Source of the DNA: Opacimonas sp002292215
Lineage (GTDB): Bacteria; Pseudomonadota; Gammaproteobacteria; Enterobacterales; Alteromonadaceae
Direction: 5' to 3'
DNA length: 64,000 nt
Assembly (NCBI GenBank): GCA_943846745.1
Contig: OX044360.1
Span: forward strand, 1-64,000
Both the position numbers and the translations under genes were made by a program. A model generated the notes under the pieces. The model saw only the letters and a program-made list of their open reading frames with translations, was not told the DNA's origin and searched no databases. Shown one piece after another: positions 15,789 through 24,602 of this stretch (position 1 is the stretch's first letter; each line of letters begins with the position of its first letter).

Positions 15789-15834
15789 CCCTAGGATTTT
15801 CATGACCTGTTAAGAGGTCCTGTTTTTCCTAGGG
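15789..15834. terminator. Two-level hairpin after galU
   Basis: The outer arms CCCTAGGA and TCCTAGGG are perfect and enclose inner arms GACCT/AGGTC. The structure lies 49 bases beyond the galU stop and 52 bases before the next minus-strand gene. It could end galU transcription or process a joint transcript. No T tract follows on the minus strand. Confidence 0.5.
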
Positions 15835-15882
15835 GAATTTACCAGTCATGTAGTACGCATCCACTACTTATTTTGCTAAGTA

Positions 15883-16785
15883 TTATGAAGATTGAATGTT
15901 TAGTTCATTCAAAAACGCCCTAAATTCCTCACCAAAATCTTTGTTACGCAATGCAAATTCTACATTGGCTTTCATGTAGCCGAGCTTACTGCCGCAATCA
16001 TGACTTTTGCCTTTCATATAATATGCATCCACTTGTTCCAAGTTCATTAACGTGGCAATGGCATCGGTTAATTGCACTTCATCGCCAGCACCCGGTGGCG
16101 TAAACGCTAACAAATCCCATATCTTTTGTGACAACACATAGCGTCCTACTACGGCTAGATTAGAAGGGGCTTCATCGATAGGAGGCTTTTCTACCATCTT
16201 ATGGATCTTGGCTGATCCACCCGCTTGCATAGCGATGCCATCCACATCTACCACACCAAATTGATCGACTAAATGCGTCGGCACTGCTTCGACCAATATT
16301 TGAGAGACTTTGGAGGTGTTAAACTGCTTAATCATGTCCGCAAGATTGTCAGTTTTTAAATCAGATAACGCATCATCAATAATCACATCCGGTAAGACCA
16401 CTACAAATGGATTATCTCCAATCAACGGTTGAGCACATAAAATCGCATGTCCAAGACCTTTAGCTACGCCTTGACGCACATGCATGATGGTCACGTCTTT
16501 GGGCAATATAGATTGCACTTCATCCAGTAAGCTACGTTTGACGCGTTTCTCCAAGGTAGCTTCAAGTTCAAACGAGGTATCAAAATGATTTTCGATACTG
16601 TTTTTTGATGCATGGGTCACCAAAATAATCTCTTTTATGCCAGCCTGTACGCATTCATTCACCACATATTGAATCAACGGACGATCAACAATCGGTAACA
16701 TTTCTTTAGGGATCGCTTTGGTAGCGGGCAACATACGGGTGCCTAGACCTGCAACAGGGATGACGGCTTTAGTGATGTTAGACAT
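15883..16785 (-). CDS. galU: UTP-glucose-1-phosphate uridylyltransferase
   Basis: GalU makes UDP-glucose from UTP and glucose-1-phosphate in the cytoplasm, for LPS core, capsule and EPS sugars. The protein carries the nucleotidyltransferase signature AVIPVAGLGTRMLPATKAIP, KEMLPIVDRPLIQYVVNEC, the SIENHFDTSFELE stretch, GVAKGLGHAILCAQPL and VVLPDVIIDD. It aligns without gaps with the enterobacterial enzyme as I know it. The start is either the ATG at 16785 (MSNITKAVIP), which fits family length, or the ATG at 16803, six codons upstream. I chose the former, which has GGAA upstream. The length of about 300 residues is normal. Confidence 0.96.
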   Translation of the reverse strand: MSNITKAVIPVAGLGTRMLPATKAIPKEMLPIVDRPLIQYVVNECVQAGIKEIILVTHASKNSIENHFDTSFELEATLEKRVKRSLLDEVQSILPKDVTIMHVRQGVAKGLGHAILCAQPLIGDNPFVVVLPDVIIDDALSDLKTDNLADMIKQFNTSKVSQILVEAVPTHLVDQFGVVDVDGIAMQAGGSAKIHKMVEKPPIDEAPSNLAVVGRYVLSQKIWDLLAFTPPGAGDEVQLTDAIATLMNLEQVDAYYMKGKSHDCGSKLGYMKANVEFALRNKDFGEEFRAFLNELNIQSS

Positions 16786-17023
16786 AGTGATAATCAGTTC
16801 CATTGTTATGTGAATAATACTTGATGAGGCTTAACTAGCATGAGTACTCTGCTAGTTAATATTTTCGTGATTTTATCATGTAAATCAATGATGTGACAAT
16901 GAAGGCGGTGAGATTTACAGGGGTTGTGGCGGTTTTGTACTAATATTAGCTGAATATGTCGGAATTGTGATAGTGATTTATCGATAGCTTTGCACTCGAT
17001 AAGTTAACCCTACTCATATTTAG

Positions 17024-17047
17024 CAAAACTGATCTTAGGTACAGTGG
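17024..17047. repeat. Dispersed repeat copy 1 (CAAAACTGATCTTAGGT..)
   Basis: CAAAACTGATCTTAGGT followed by ACAGTGGA recurs at 20969-20992 with two changes (TCAGTAGA). Looser similarity extends upstream (GTTAACCC versus TTAACCCA). The two copies bracket the PEP-CTERM and PrsT-like genes. Confidence 0.7.
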
Positions 17048-17361
17048 AATTTTTTATAATCTTGAACAATAGTAACTATGTTCATGACTAACAGCGTATT
17101 ACTAATATGACACCTAGCAATGAATATGTTACTTACTTGAGTAATGCAGTTATTTTTCCCAGTTTACATTAGTTGTCTATTCGTTGTTATTGAGATAGTG
17201 CCAGAGTGGCTAACGAAATGTAAATTGAGAAAAATGTTGTGTCGCGTATTTTGTAACGTGCTGATTGGGTAAAGTCATGACCGATTTTTAATGCCTAAAT
17301 TGTAAGTAAACCCAACAATAATTCCCTGTACAAAAAACACACAATAAAGTTCGTCAAATTC

Positions 17362-17389
17362 TTGACAACTCACACTGCTAGTCTATTGT
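17362..17389 (+). promoter_or_regulatory. Candidate sigma-70 promoter of the PEP-CTERM gene
   Basis: TTGACA (17362-17367) and TATTGT (17384-17389) are 16 bases apart, with the -35 box a perfect match. It points toward the ATG at 17523 and leaves a leader of about 125 bases. Confidence 0.55.
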
Positions 17390-17522
17390 TAATTTGTAGC
17401 AGTAGATTAACCCGCAGTGGAATGAACCTAGTTGTCTGTATTCCTAATCTACTTCGATATTAAGCACACTCATCAGCCATTTTTTGGCATTAATTAATCG
17501 TCGTATACAGGAAGTTGATTAA

Positions 17523-18377
17523 ATGAAATCAAATAAATATTTAGGTTATAAAGCCTTCGCGCTGCTCGCACTGGTCGCGTTGGTCTCATCCCATTCTGCT
17601 TTTGCAGGTTCTATTAGCAATTGTACCGGTGGTTCAGGCGACTACAGTGATGCGCCTTCAAGTTATGGCGTTGCTTGTCACGACACGAATCGATGGCAAC
17701 AATTAGGGAATTCAGATGCGTCATTGTTTGGCGATTCCATTAGTACTAATGATAACAACAATGTCGGTTGGACTTCCGAATCTGCACCTAATGCCGTTGA
17801 TTCGGGTGATAACGGTGTGTCTTGGGCAACCTCGACGGATGGTATTACTTGGTCTAACTTCAATCAAAGTAACGACCTTGTGCAGGGCGAATTTGTAAAA
17901 TTTCAAGTCGATGTGCAACGTTCAGCGGAAGGAAATCATAAATACGATGAGTACAAGCTATGGTTAGATTGGTTTGGTAACGATACATTTAACGAAACTG
18001 ATGTGGTGATGAATGGCTCATGGATGAAGAATGAAGATTCTGATGGTGTTGAATTTACCGGAACACTTACGAGTAACTTCTACAACAATGATTTACAAGC
18101 GTTTAACAGTCCTGATGAATTTGGTAGTTTTTTTAGTAACGCAATTCAGGTGCCTATTAATTCAATCTTAGGTGAGCTTTGGATGCGTGCGCGTGTCATC
18201 TGTGAAAACTCATTGAATACTAGCAGCGTGCAATTGTTAGCAACCGGCTATTACCACCAGGGTGAGGTCGAAGATTACGCGCTGAACGTCGTTAATAAGG
18301 TTAGTGAGCCTGGAACCGCAATCTTATTTTCCACTGTGTTACTTGGTTTAATGCTGCGTCGCAAAAAACACGCTTAA
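17523..18377 (+). CDS. PEP-CTERM sorting-domain protein with GEVED-type domain
   Basis: This 284-residue secreted protein has a Sec signal peptide (YKAFALLALVALVSSHSAFA). Its body contains the GEVEDYALNV motif typical of GEVED domains. It ends in a PEP-CTERM anchor: VSEPGTAILFSTVLLGLMLR and an RRKKHA tail, with the SEP in place of a perfect PEP. Such proteins are cut by an exosortase (XrtA/EpsH) and usually accompany EPS production. The exosortase gene is not in this window. A good promoter candidate lies upstream. The mature role (surface or matrix protein) is inferred. Confidence 0.88.
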   Translation: MKSNKYLGYKAFALLALVALVSSHSAFAGSISNCTGGSGDYSDAPSSYGVACHDTNRWQQLGNSDASLFGDSISTNDNNNVGWTSESAPNAVDSGDNGVSWATSTDGITWSNFNQSNDLVQGEFVKFQVDVQRSAEGNHKYDEYKLWLDWFGNDTFNETDVVMNGSWMKNEDSDGVEFTGTLTSNFYNNDLQAFNSPDEFGSFFSNAIQVPINSILGELWMRARVICENSLNTSSVQLLATGYYHQGEVEDYALNVVNKVSEPGTAILFSTVLLGLMLRRKKHA

Positions 18378-18483
18378 TTATTCCGTTCTTCAGTCGCTAT
18401 AATTGGTAATCAATTGTAGTGACTGCACTTTTATTGCTCTTACAATTTTTGTATTGCCTTCACTCTAGTATCAAGGAGGAGAT

Positions 18484-20959
18484 GTGAGGATTTTTAGAGT
18501 AGGCGCTTATGCGCGAATGTTAGTCAGTTTATTTAGAATATTATTGATAGGCACTTTATTATTAAGCACTGCGGCACTTGCAACTGTATATGCTGATGAT
18601 TATGAAAAGGCGTTAATCGCGTTCGATAAAAGCCAGTATGATGAAGCAAACATTCATATACGCAATGTATTAAAAAAACAGCCTTCCCATCTCCCTGGAC
18701 AACTACTCTACGCAGAGATCTTGTTACACAAGAAAATGCCAGCAGAGGCTCAAGCAGAGTTTGAAAAAGCGTTAGTGATGGGAGCCGATGAAAAGAATGT
18801 GCTCGAACACCTAGCCACCGCACTATTTGAACAAAGTAAATACCAAGAAGTGTTGGCTCTCAATGCCGACATTCTGCCAACTACCCAATCACTCAAACGC
18901 TATCAGCTAATACGTGCCAGTGCATTTTATGCGTCAGGTAATGCCCAGGCTGCAATTCGAGATCTCAATAAGCTCGCGTTATTGTCGCCAGACGAGCCGG
19001 ACATTCAATTAGAGTTAATTAACATTTATTTAGATCTAAATGATTTGAATAATGCGCAGGAAAAGCTAAAAGCGCTATCTACACTCGCCCAAGATGATCC
19101 TAAATTTTGGTATTTGCAAGGACGGCTCAATAGTCTACAACAAGACTATGACGCCGCGATTAGGGCGTATCAACAATCACTCACGCTGGAGTCAGAAAAA
19201 TCCAGTACTTATAAAGCATTAGCTAACTCGTATTTAGCGATAGGTCAATTAGAGCAAGCTGGGGATGCATTGGAACAAGCATTGGCTTTATCTCCTAACG
19301 ATCCGTTAGCTATTTATATTCAAAGCGAAATATTCAAACAAACGAATCAACGCGAAGCTGCAGACAAAGCCCTAGATTATATTAGCAATCGTATTTCATT
19401 AATTGATGATCGCACCAAGCAATTGAATCCACAGCTATTATTGATTGATGCAATGTCGAGTTATTCTGGTGGGAACTGGCAACAATCGGTTAGAAAATTT
19501 AACTCGTACCTAGAGAACAATCCCGATGATATGAATGCGTTAGTGCTGTTGTCGCAGGTTTACCATCAAATGGATCAGCCCGAAGAGGCGCTGCGCATTC
19601 TCATTCCGTATGAATCACAATTAGTGATGAATCAAGAATATGCCCTGATATTAGCAGTAGCGTATGTTGAAAATGGTGATTTGGAGGCTGCTGAACGATT
19701 ATTACAGCGCCGGCTTGTACTTAATAAGCAAGATGTCAGTGCAACATTATTGCTCGTTAAAATTTATGAACAACAAGAAAACTACCAACGCGGGTATCAA
19801 TTACTCACCACACCGACGTTACCTGAAACGCCCTTAGTGACACAGTCGTTAGCAACCATTACTTATAAAATGCAGCGTTTTGCGGAGAGTCTTACATATG
19901 TAGATGCACTGCTTGATCCACTTCGCAACGCTGATGCTAGCAATCCATCTATAGGACTGTTTAGAGTTGAGCTGTTGCGCAAATTAGGACGTTCAGAGGA
20001 AGCATTAACTGGGGTTGATCAGATCATTCAGGGTTATCGCGCGTCAGGTGCTAACGTCTCCAGTACCGGCTTCTCCTCAAATAATTAGAGTCAATTTGTT
20101 GCATGAGCTTGGCCAAATAGCTGTGCGAAATACTCAATTTGATATGCTTTATGATTTATGGCAAAGCGATCCTACTTGGTTGCTGTACTTAGCGAAAATG
20201 CAGCGCGCCATGCAGTATGAGACTGGTGCAGAAAAAAGCTTTGCTACAGCGGTTAATCTTTCTCCTCAAAACGAAGACGCCATTCTCAGTTATGCAAGTT
20301 GGTTAGTGGAACAAGGAAATAGCCCGCGAGCACAGCAATTAGTCACTACTTTGGACTCATCAATAATTATTCACAAAGCACGTTTTTTAGCGGTAAAAGG
20401 AGATATTAGTGCGTCCTTGCAGCACGCCACAGACGCATATGAGTTATATACTCAAGCAGTACAAGGATCGTTTACAGAGATCGCAACGATTTATAAGTTG
20501 GTACAATTGAGTCGTGAAATTAACCGGGAAAATGACACAACAGAATTACTTAAAACATTAATTAAACGCTATCCTAAACGTGTTTTTTTATTAGAAAGTT
20601 TAAGTGAACATCTGCTTGAAATAGGCGATTATGAACAAGCTATTTTTTATTATAGTAAGTTATTGACGTCACCTCTGCCATTGATTAAACAAGCCATTGC
20701 GTTAAATAATATAGCCTTTTTATATACACAAACATCCCAGTATGAATTAGCAATTACACACGCTAGACAAGCTGTCGAGTTACGCGGGGATATTCCAAGT
20801 TTTTATGACACATTAGGTTGGGCATTGACGTTATCTGGGCAATATTCACAGGGTAGGGAGCACTTGGAGCATGCTTTGTCTTTGGCGAGTGATTCTAAAG
20901 AGATCCAATCACACTTAGATTATACCTTAGATAAGCTAGGTTTAGCGGTTGTTAATTAA
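18484..20959 (+). CDS. prsT: PrsT-like TPR protein of the PEP-CTERM/exosortase system, apparent frameshift near 20040-20090
   Basis: A GTG start at 18484 with AAGGAGGA just upstream opens a protein with a signal peptide (LLIGTLLLSTAALATVYA). It begins with the PrsT-like segment DDYEKALIAFDKSQYDEANI and continues as tandem TPR repeats (for example FWYLQGRLNSLQQDYDAAIR). The frame stops at 20088. Another frame open from 20015 continues the TPR array to 20959 (AIALNNIAFLYTQTSQYELA). Read as one protein it has about 820 residues, near the usual PrsT size. The join lies between GYRAS and RVNLLHELG. It is either a real frameshift or a sequence error. PrsT proteins are periplasmic partners of EPS and exosortase loci. 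Confidence 0.78.
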
Positions 20960-20968
20960 CCCATAGCC

Positions 20969-20992
20969 CAAAACTGATCTTAGGTTCAGTAG
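20969..20992. repeat. Dispersed repeat copy 2
   Basis: CAAAACTGATCTTAGGT followed by TCAGTAGA lies ten bases after the stop of the TPR gene. It matches copy 1 at 17024 except at two positions. Confidence 0.7.
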
Positions 20993-21099
20993 ATATCGCG
21001 TTTATTGTCCCTTATTCTAATGTTATTGGTTGTCTTCACCCATATATGTTCATTACTACCATCTCTTTTACGGGTTACATGGAATGTTAACGTTGGCTA

Positions 21100-21116
21100 A
21101 GACGGACTAGTCGTCT
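21100..21116. promoter_or_regulatory. Candidate operator of the Phd/YefM gene
   Basis: AGACGGACTAGTCGTCT is an inverted repeat, perfect but for one inserted base, centred on ACTAGT. It lies 22 bases before the antitoxin start, where autoregulating antitoxins usually bind. Confidence 0.45.
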
Positions 21117-21138
21117 GATCATTATTTAAGGAAAAATC

Positions 21139-21402
21139 ATGCATACCATAACCGTACGAGAAGCACGTAAAAACCTACATCATTTAATTGATAATGTCGC
21201 TGAATCGAATGCCCCCATCATTATCACCAGTCAACGCCACAATGCCGTATTATTATCGAGTAAAGACTGGGAGGCAGTCCAAGAAGCCTTACATTTACTC
21301 TCACTACCAGGCATGCAAGGATCCATCATTGAGAGCTTAAGGGCGGAAGAGGTGTTAATCAATGAATATAAACACAATACTTATAAAATGATTGCTTACT
21401 AA
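21139..21402 (+). CDS. Phd/YefM-family antitoxin, apparently orphan
   Basis: This 87-residue protein starts MHTITVREARKNLHHLIDNV, continues PIIITSQRHNAVLLSSKDW and has LLSLPGMQGSIIESL, all typical of YefM-type DNA-binding antitoxins. AAGGA lies 7 bases before ATG. A YoeB-like toxin should follow but none is present. Instead the last residues (EYKHNTYKMIAY) are unlike the usual acidic tail and overlap the 3' end of an opposing gene. This suggests the toxin was lost by deletion and the antitoxin tail was replaced. Confidence 0.82.
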   Translation: MHTITVREARKNLHHLIDNVAESNAPIIITSQRHNAVLLSSKDWEAVQEALHLLSLPGMQGSIIESLRAEEVLINEYKHNTYKMIAY

Positions 21403-21727
21403 ATCTTTCAATTTCATTGTTTTGATCTGATTCATTAATATGTGTTTTTTGTGCATAAGCTGAATGAATTAAATTAGCATGGATTGTATTTAATTTTTCA
21501 GTGTTATGTATGTCGGATTGTGGGGTGCTGAACTTGGCAAATATATCGTCAATATCATCGCCATGTTGCCTTCCTGCCATAGCAATGGTAGCTGATTGTG
21601 TAATATGATCACACATTATCTTATGATCAATATTATTTATTTTATCAATGTACTGAAACATATAAACGACAAATGCGACAAAAATTAAAATAAATATATA
21701 CGATAATACTTTCATTGAAAAATCCAT
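21359..21727 (-). CDS. Hypothetical single-pass membrane protein
   Basis: This 122-residue protein has one N-terminal membrane segment (VLSYIFILIFVAFVVYMF), then a polar outer part (NIDHKIMCDHITQSATIAMA, GDDIDDIFAKF). GGTGAG lies about 8 bases before the ATG at 21727. The 3' end overlaps the opposing antitoxin gene by 44 bases, so the true end of one of them may be altered. The tail (FYKYCVYIH) is unusual. No family is recognised. Confidence 0.5.
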   Translation of the reverse strand: MDFSMKVLSYIFILIFVAFVVYMFQYIDKINNIDHKIMCDHITQSATIAMAGRQHGDDIDDIFAKFSTPQSDIHNTEKLNTIHANLIHSAYAQKTHINESDQNNEIERFSKQSFYKYCVYIH

Positions 21728-21858
21728 TTAGTGCTCACCGGCTACTACTTTATAATATTAGGGTGATTTGTATATAGGACATATTCTTAGAGTCTGTCAG
21801 CTTGATGTTAATAATTATTATGGGGAAAGATTGGAAGATAATTATTATGGGGAAATTA

Positions 21859-21900
21859 TACATTGTTAAGCATTCTCTATCCGAGATCCTTAACAATGTA
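21859..21900. terminator. 12-bp stem hairpin
   Basis: TACATTGTTAAG (21859-21870) pairs perfectly with CTTAACAATGTA (21889-21900). It lies just beyond the stop of the minus-strand gene at 21906 and is probably its terminator, although no T tract follows. Just beyond it a direct repeat TAATTATTATGGGGAAA occurs twice (about 21815-21857). Confidence 0.6.
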
Positions 21901-21905
21901 ACTAC

Positions 21906-22106
21906 TTATTCAGTACCAAGATCTTCTTTTACACCATATTTTTCTTGCAGAGCGCTAGTAAAACTCGCACTAAAAAATACGCAAATGAATGTAGTGAAAA
22001 AAGGATTTATCGTTGTTCCAAATATTAATGATGAAATAGCATATATAGCAACACCGATAGTTGCTCCAGCGATAACAAAAGGTAAGTTTTTTATTGAATT
22101 ATTCAT
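21906..22106 (-). CDS. Small two-helix membrane protein, hypothetical
   Basis: This 66-residue protein has two membrane segments (NLPFVIAGATIGVAIYAISS, FFTTFICVFFSASF) and a charged tail (LQEKYGVKEDLGTE). No ribosome-binding site is clear. The opposing frame at 21802-22155 has coding-unlike composition. A hairpin at 21859-21900 directly follows. The function is unknown. It could be a bacteriocin-related or stress membrane peptide, but nothing in the sequence shows this. Confidence 0.45.
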   Translation of the reverse strand: MNNSIKNLPFVIAGATIGVAIYAISSLIFGTTINPFFTTFICVFFSASFTSALQEKYGVKEDLGTE

Positions 22107-22159
22107 TAATTATTGTCTAGTTGTGTTGCGACAAAAGTACCACTTCCATTTCTGATTGT

Positions 22160-22398
22160 AAACGATTTAGTAGGTTAAGCAAAAGTGCGATCACTTTCTA
22201 ATCCGTAGACATCTACCTTTCCACCCATCTACCTACATCTACCTACCATCTACCCACTCTCTCTGGCACATTCTTTGCTTTATCCATAACAATTACAGTT
22301 ATTAATTGACTATGAACAAAGTCTTGACGCTGCGTACCGTGATCTAACAAATTGATCTCGCGCCATGACTAACAATTAGGTTAATGCGGAGAACTAGC
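22160..22398. other. Intergenic region before the pseudaminic acid operon, with short CTACC repeats
   Basis: No gene is seen. Around 22208-22257 the motif ATCTACC occurs five times at irregular 8-12 base spacing, giving a pyrimidine-biased strand. The operon promoter presumably lies in 22280-22390. TTGACT and TTGACG boxes are present but without a convincing -10 partner. Confidence 0.5.
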
Positions 22399-23442
22399 AT
22401 GTTTGACAACAAAGTCGTACTTATTACCGGTGGCACGGGATCGTTTGGTAAAAAGTTTATCGAAACGATTTTAGCGCGTTATCCTAAAGTCAAAAAAATC
22501 ATTATTTTTTCTAGAGATGAACTTAAGCAATTTGAACTCAAACAGCGTTATCCGCATAACCAATTCCCGCAACTACGCTTTTTTATTGGTGATGTACGCG
22601 ATGCTCAGCGCATTAAAATGGCCTGTGAAGGCGTCGATATTGTCATCCATACTGCCGCCATGAAGCAAGTGGATACCGCCGAATATAATCCCACAGAATG
22701 TATCCGAACCAACATAACCGGCGCTGAAAATGTCATTCATGCCGCCTTAGAAACCGGTGTCAGTGATGTTGTTGCTCTTTCTACGGACAAAGCCTGTGCG
22801 CCGATTAATTTGTATGGTGCCACAAAATTGGCGTCCGATAAACTTTTCACCGCAGCCAATAACATCCGAGGTTCGAAAAAAATCCGTTTTAGTGTCGTTC
22901 GCTATGGCAATGTGATGGGTTCACGCGGCTCAGTGATCCCATTTTTTATGGAAAAACGTAACGAAGGTGTCATTCCTGTGACGCATGATGCGATGACACG
23001 CTTTAACATTCCCTTACAAGAAGGTGTTGAAATGGTCTTGTATGCGTTGAAGCATCATTTGGGAGGGGAGATATTTATTCCTAAGATCCCGTCATACAAA
23101 ATCCTCGATGTGGCCAAAGCCATTGCGCCTAACTCGACCATTGAGCTGGTGGGGGTGCGTCCGGGCGAAAAGCTACACGAAGAAATGATCACCGACACTG
23201 ACTCGTTGCACACCATAGACTTAGGTAATTATTATGCGATATTGCCATCGGTCTCGTTCAACTACAAAGAAGCTGACTACCTGACTCATCATCATGCCGA
23301 CAAAGTGCCATATGGGTTTGAGTATAATTCTGGCACGAACGAACAATGGTTATCCATTGAAGATATTCGAGAGTTGATTAAAATTCATGTTGATCCTACT
23401 TTTGATCCTTGTTTTGATCCAAGCATAGAGGTGAACGAATGA
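22399..23442 (+). CDS. pseB: UDP-N-acetylglucosamine 4,6-dehydratase (inverting)
   Basis: PseB catalyses the first step of pseudaminic acid synthesis, converting UDP-GlcNAc to UDP-4-keto-6-deoxy-L-AltNAc type sugar. The 347-residue protein starts MFDNKVVLITGGTGSFGKKF (NAD(P) Rossmann motif). It has HTAAMKQVDTAEYNPTE, then STDKACAPINLYGATKLASD with the YxxxK pair, and MVRYGNVMGSRGSVIPFF-like text. The ATG at 22399 with GGAG 9 bases upstream is preferred over the ATG at 22384, whose codons contain that ribosome-binding site. It overlaps pseC by ATGA. First gene of the operon. Confidence 0.96.
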   Translation: MFDNKVVLITGGTGSFGKKFIETILARYPKVKKIIIFSRDELKQFELKQRYPHNQFPQLRFFIGDVRDAQRIKMACEGVDIVIHTAAMKQVDTAEYNPTECIRTNITGAENVIHAALETGVSDVVALSTDKACAPINLYGATKLASDKLFTAANNIRGSKKIRFSVVRYGNVMGSRGSVIPFFMEKRNEGVIPVTHDAMTRFNIPLQEGVEMVLYALKHHLGGEIFIPKIPSYKILDVAKAIAPNSTIELVGVRPGEKLHEEMITDTDSLHTIDLGNYYAILPSVSFNYKEADYLTHHHADKVPYGFEYNSGTNEQWLSIEDIRELIKIHVDPTFDPCFDPSIEVNE

Positions 23443-24602
23443 TCCCCTATGGCAAACAATCCATCAATCAAGATGATATTGATGCGGTACTGGACGTTTT
23501 GCAATCGGACTTTTTGACCCAAGGACCCAAAGTGCCTGCCTTTGAACAAGCAGTCGCACATTATGTGGGGGCAGAGTATGGCGTTGCCGTTAATTCTGCT
23601 ACCTCGGCCTTACACATTGCCTGCCAAGCCCTTGGGTTAGGGAAGGGCGATACGCTGTGGACCAGTCCTAATACCTTTGTCGCCTCAGCTAACTGTGCTT
23701 TATATTGTGGAGCGAATGTTGATTTTGTCGACATCGATCCTCGCACGTACAATCTTTGCCCTGATGCATTAGAGGCTAAATTACGATACGCACACCAAGT
23801 TAATCGTCTGCCTAAAATTGTTATGCCAGTCCATTTTGCTGGACAGCCTTGTGACATGGCCAGGATCCATGCCTTGTCATTAGAATATGGTTTTCGCATC
23901 ATCGAAGATGCCTCGCATGCCATCGGCGCTCGCTATAATAATCAGCCTATTGGCTCTGGACGTTACAGTGATATCAGCGTTTTTAGTTTTCATCCGGTCA
24001 AAATCATCACTAGTGCCGAAGGGGGGATGGCCATGACGAATCAGCCGGCGTTAGCTAAACGCATGCAAGTCCTACGAAATCATGGTATTACGCGTGATCC
24101 AGCATTGATGACGCGTCCTCCCATTGGCAGTTGGGAATATCAGCAAATTACACTGGGTGCCAATTACCGCATGAGTGATATTCACGCCGCATTAGGCTTG
24201 AGTCAGTTGCATCGAGTGGATGATTTTGTCGCGCAACGCCACCTCTTAAAAGCACGATATGATGGTTTGTTAGCCGATTTACCCGTCATTACTCCGTTTC
24301 AAGCTCCGGAGAGTGAATCAACCTTACATCTGTACCCGATACAATTACACCTCGATCAAATTAAGCTGACCCAAGCACAAGTTTTTGAACGACTCAAAGA
24401 GCAAGAATTAGGGGTGAATGTGCATTATATTCCTGTGCATACCCAACCTTACTATCAAGCGCTAGGTTTCAAACTCGGTGACTATCCTCATGCCGAACAT
24501 TACTATCAACGCACAATCAGTCTACCTTTGTTTCATGGGATGACTGAACAAGAACAAGATCGTATCGTCGATATTTTATCGCGTATTGTAGGGACAAAAT
24601 AA
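23439..24602 (+). CDS. pseC: UDP-4-amino-4,6-dideoxy-N-acetyl-L-altrosamine transaminase
   Basis: PseC is a PLP aminotransferase adding the 4-amino group to the PseB product. The 387-residue protein has the DegT/DnrJ fold: TSALHIACQALGLGKGD, SPNTFVASANCALYCGA, MPVHFAGQPCDM, IIEDASHAIGARY with the PLP-contacting Asp, and FSFHPVKIITSAEGGM with the Schiff-base Lys in HPVK. The start overlaps the pseB stop (ATGA) and the stop overlaps the pseF start (TAATG). The length is normal. Confidence 0.96.
   Translation: MIPYGKQSINQDDIDAVLDVLQSDFLTQGPKVPAFEQAVAHYVGAEYGVAVNSATSALHIACQALGLGKGDTLWTSPNTFVASANCALYCGANVDFVDIDPRTYNLCPDALEAKLRYAHQVNRLPKIVMPVHFAGQPCDMARIHALSLEYGFRIIEDASHAIGARYNNQPIGSGRYSDISVFSFHPVKIITSAEGGMAMTNQPALAKRMQVLRNHGITRDPALMTRPPIGSWEYQQITLGANYRMSDIHAALGLSQLHRVDDFVAQRHLLKARYDGLLADLPVITPFQAPESESTLHLYPIQLHLDQIKLTQAQVFERLKEQELGVNVHYIPVHTQPYYQALGFKLGDYPHAEHYYQRTISLPLFHGMTEQEQDRIVDILSRIVGTK

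Larger units (their letters stand above)
16804..17522. other. Long AT-rich divergent intergenic region
   Basis: No gene is seen in about 700 bases between galU (minus) and the PEP-CTERM gene (plus). It holds the promoter candidate at 17362 and one copy of a repeated motif at 17024. The rest shows no open frame or clear structured RNA that I can support. Confidence 0.6.

Noticed and set aside
21802..22155. 117-residue plus-strand ORF
   Set aside because: It begins in a direct repeat and crosses a hairpin, and its composition is irregular. The minus-strand frame at 21906-22106 looks more natural.
22205..22260. CTACC-rich stretch as a possible repeat-regulated phase switch
   Set aside because: The spacing is irregular and it lies about 140 bases from the operon start. 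Nothing shows slippage-type perfect repeats.
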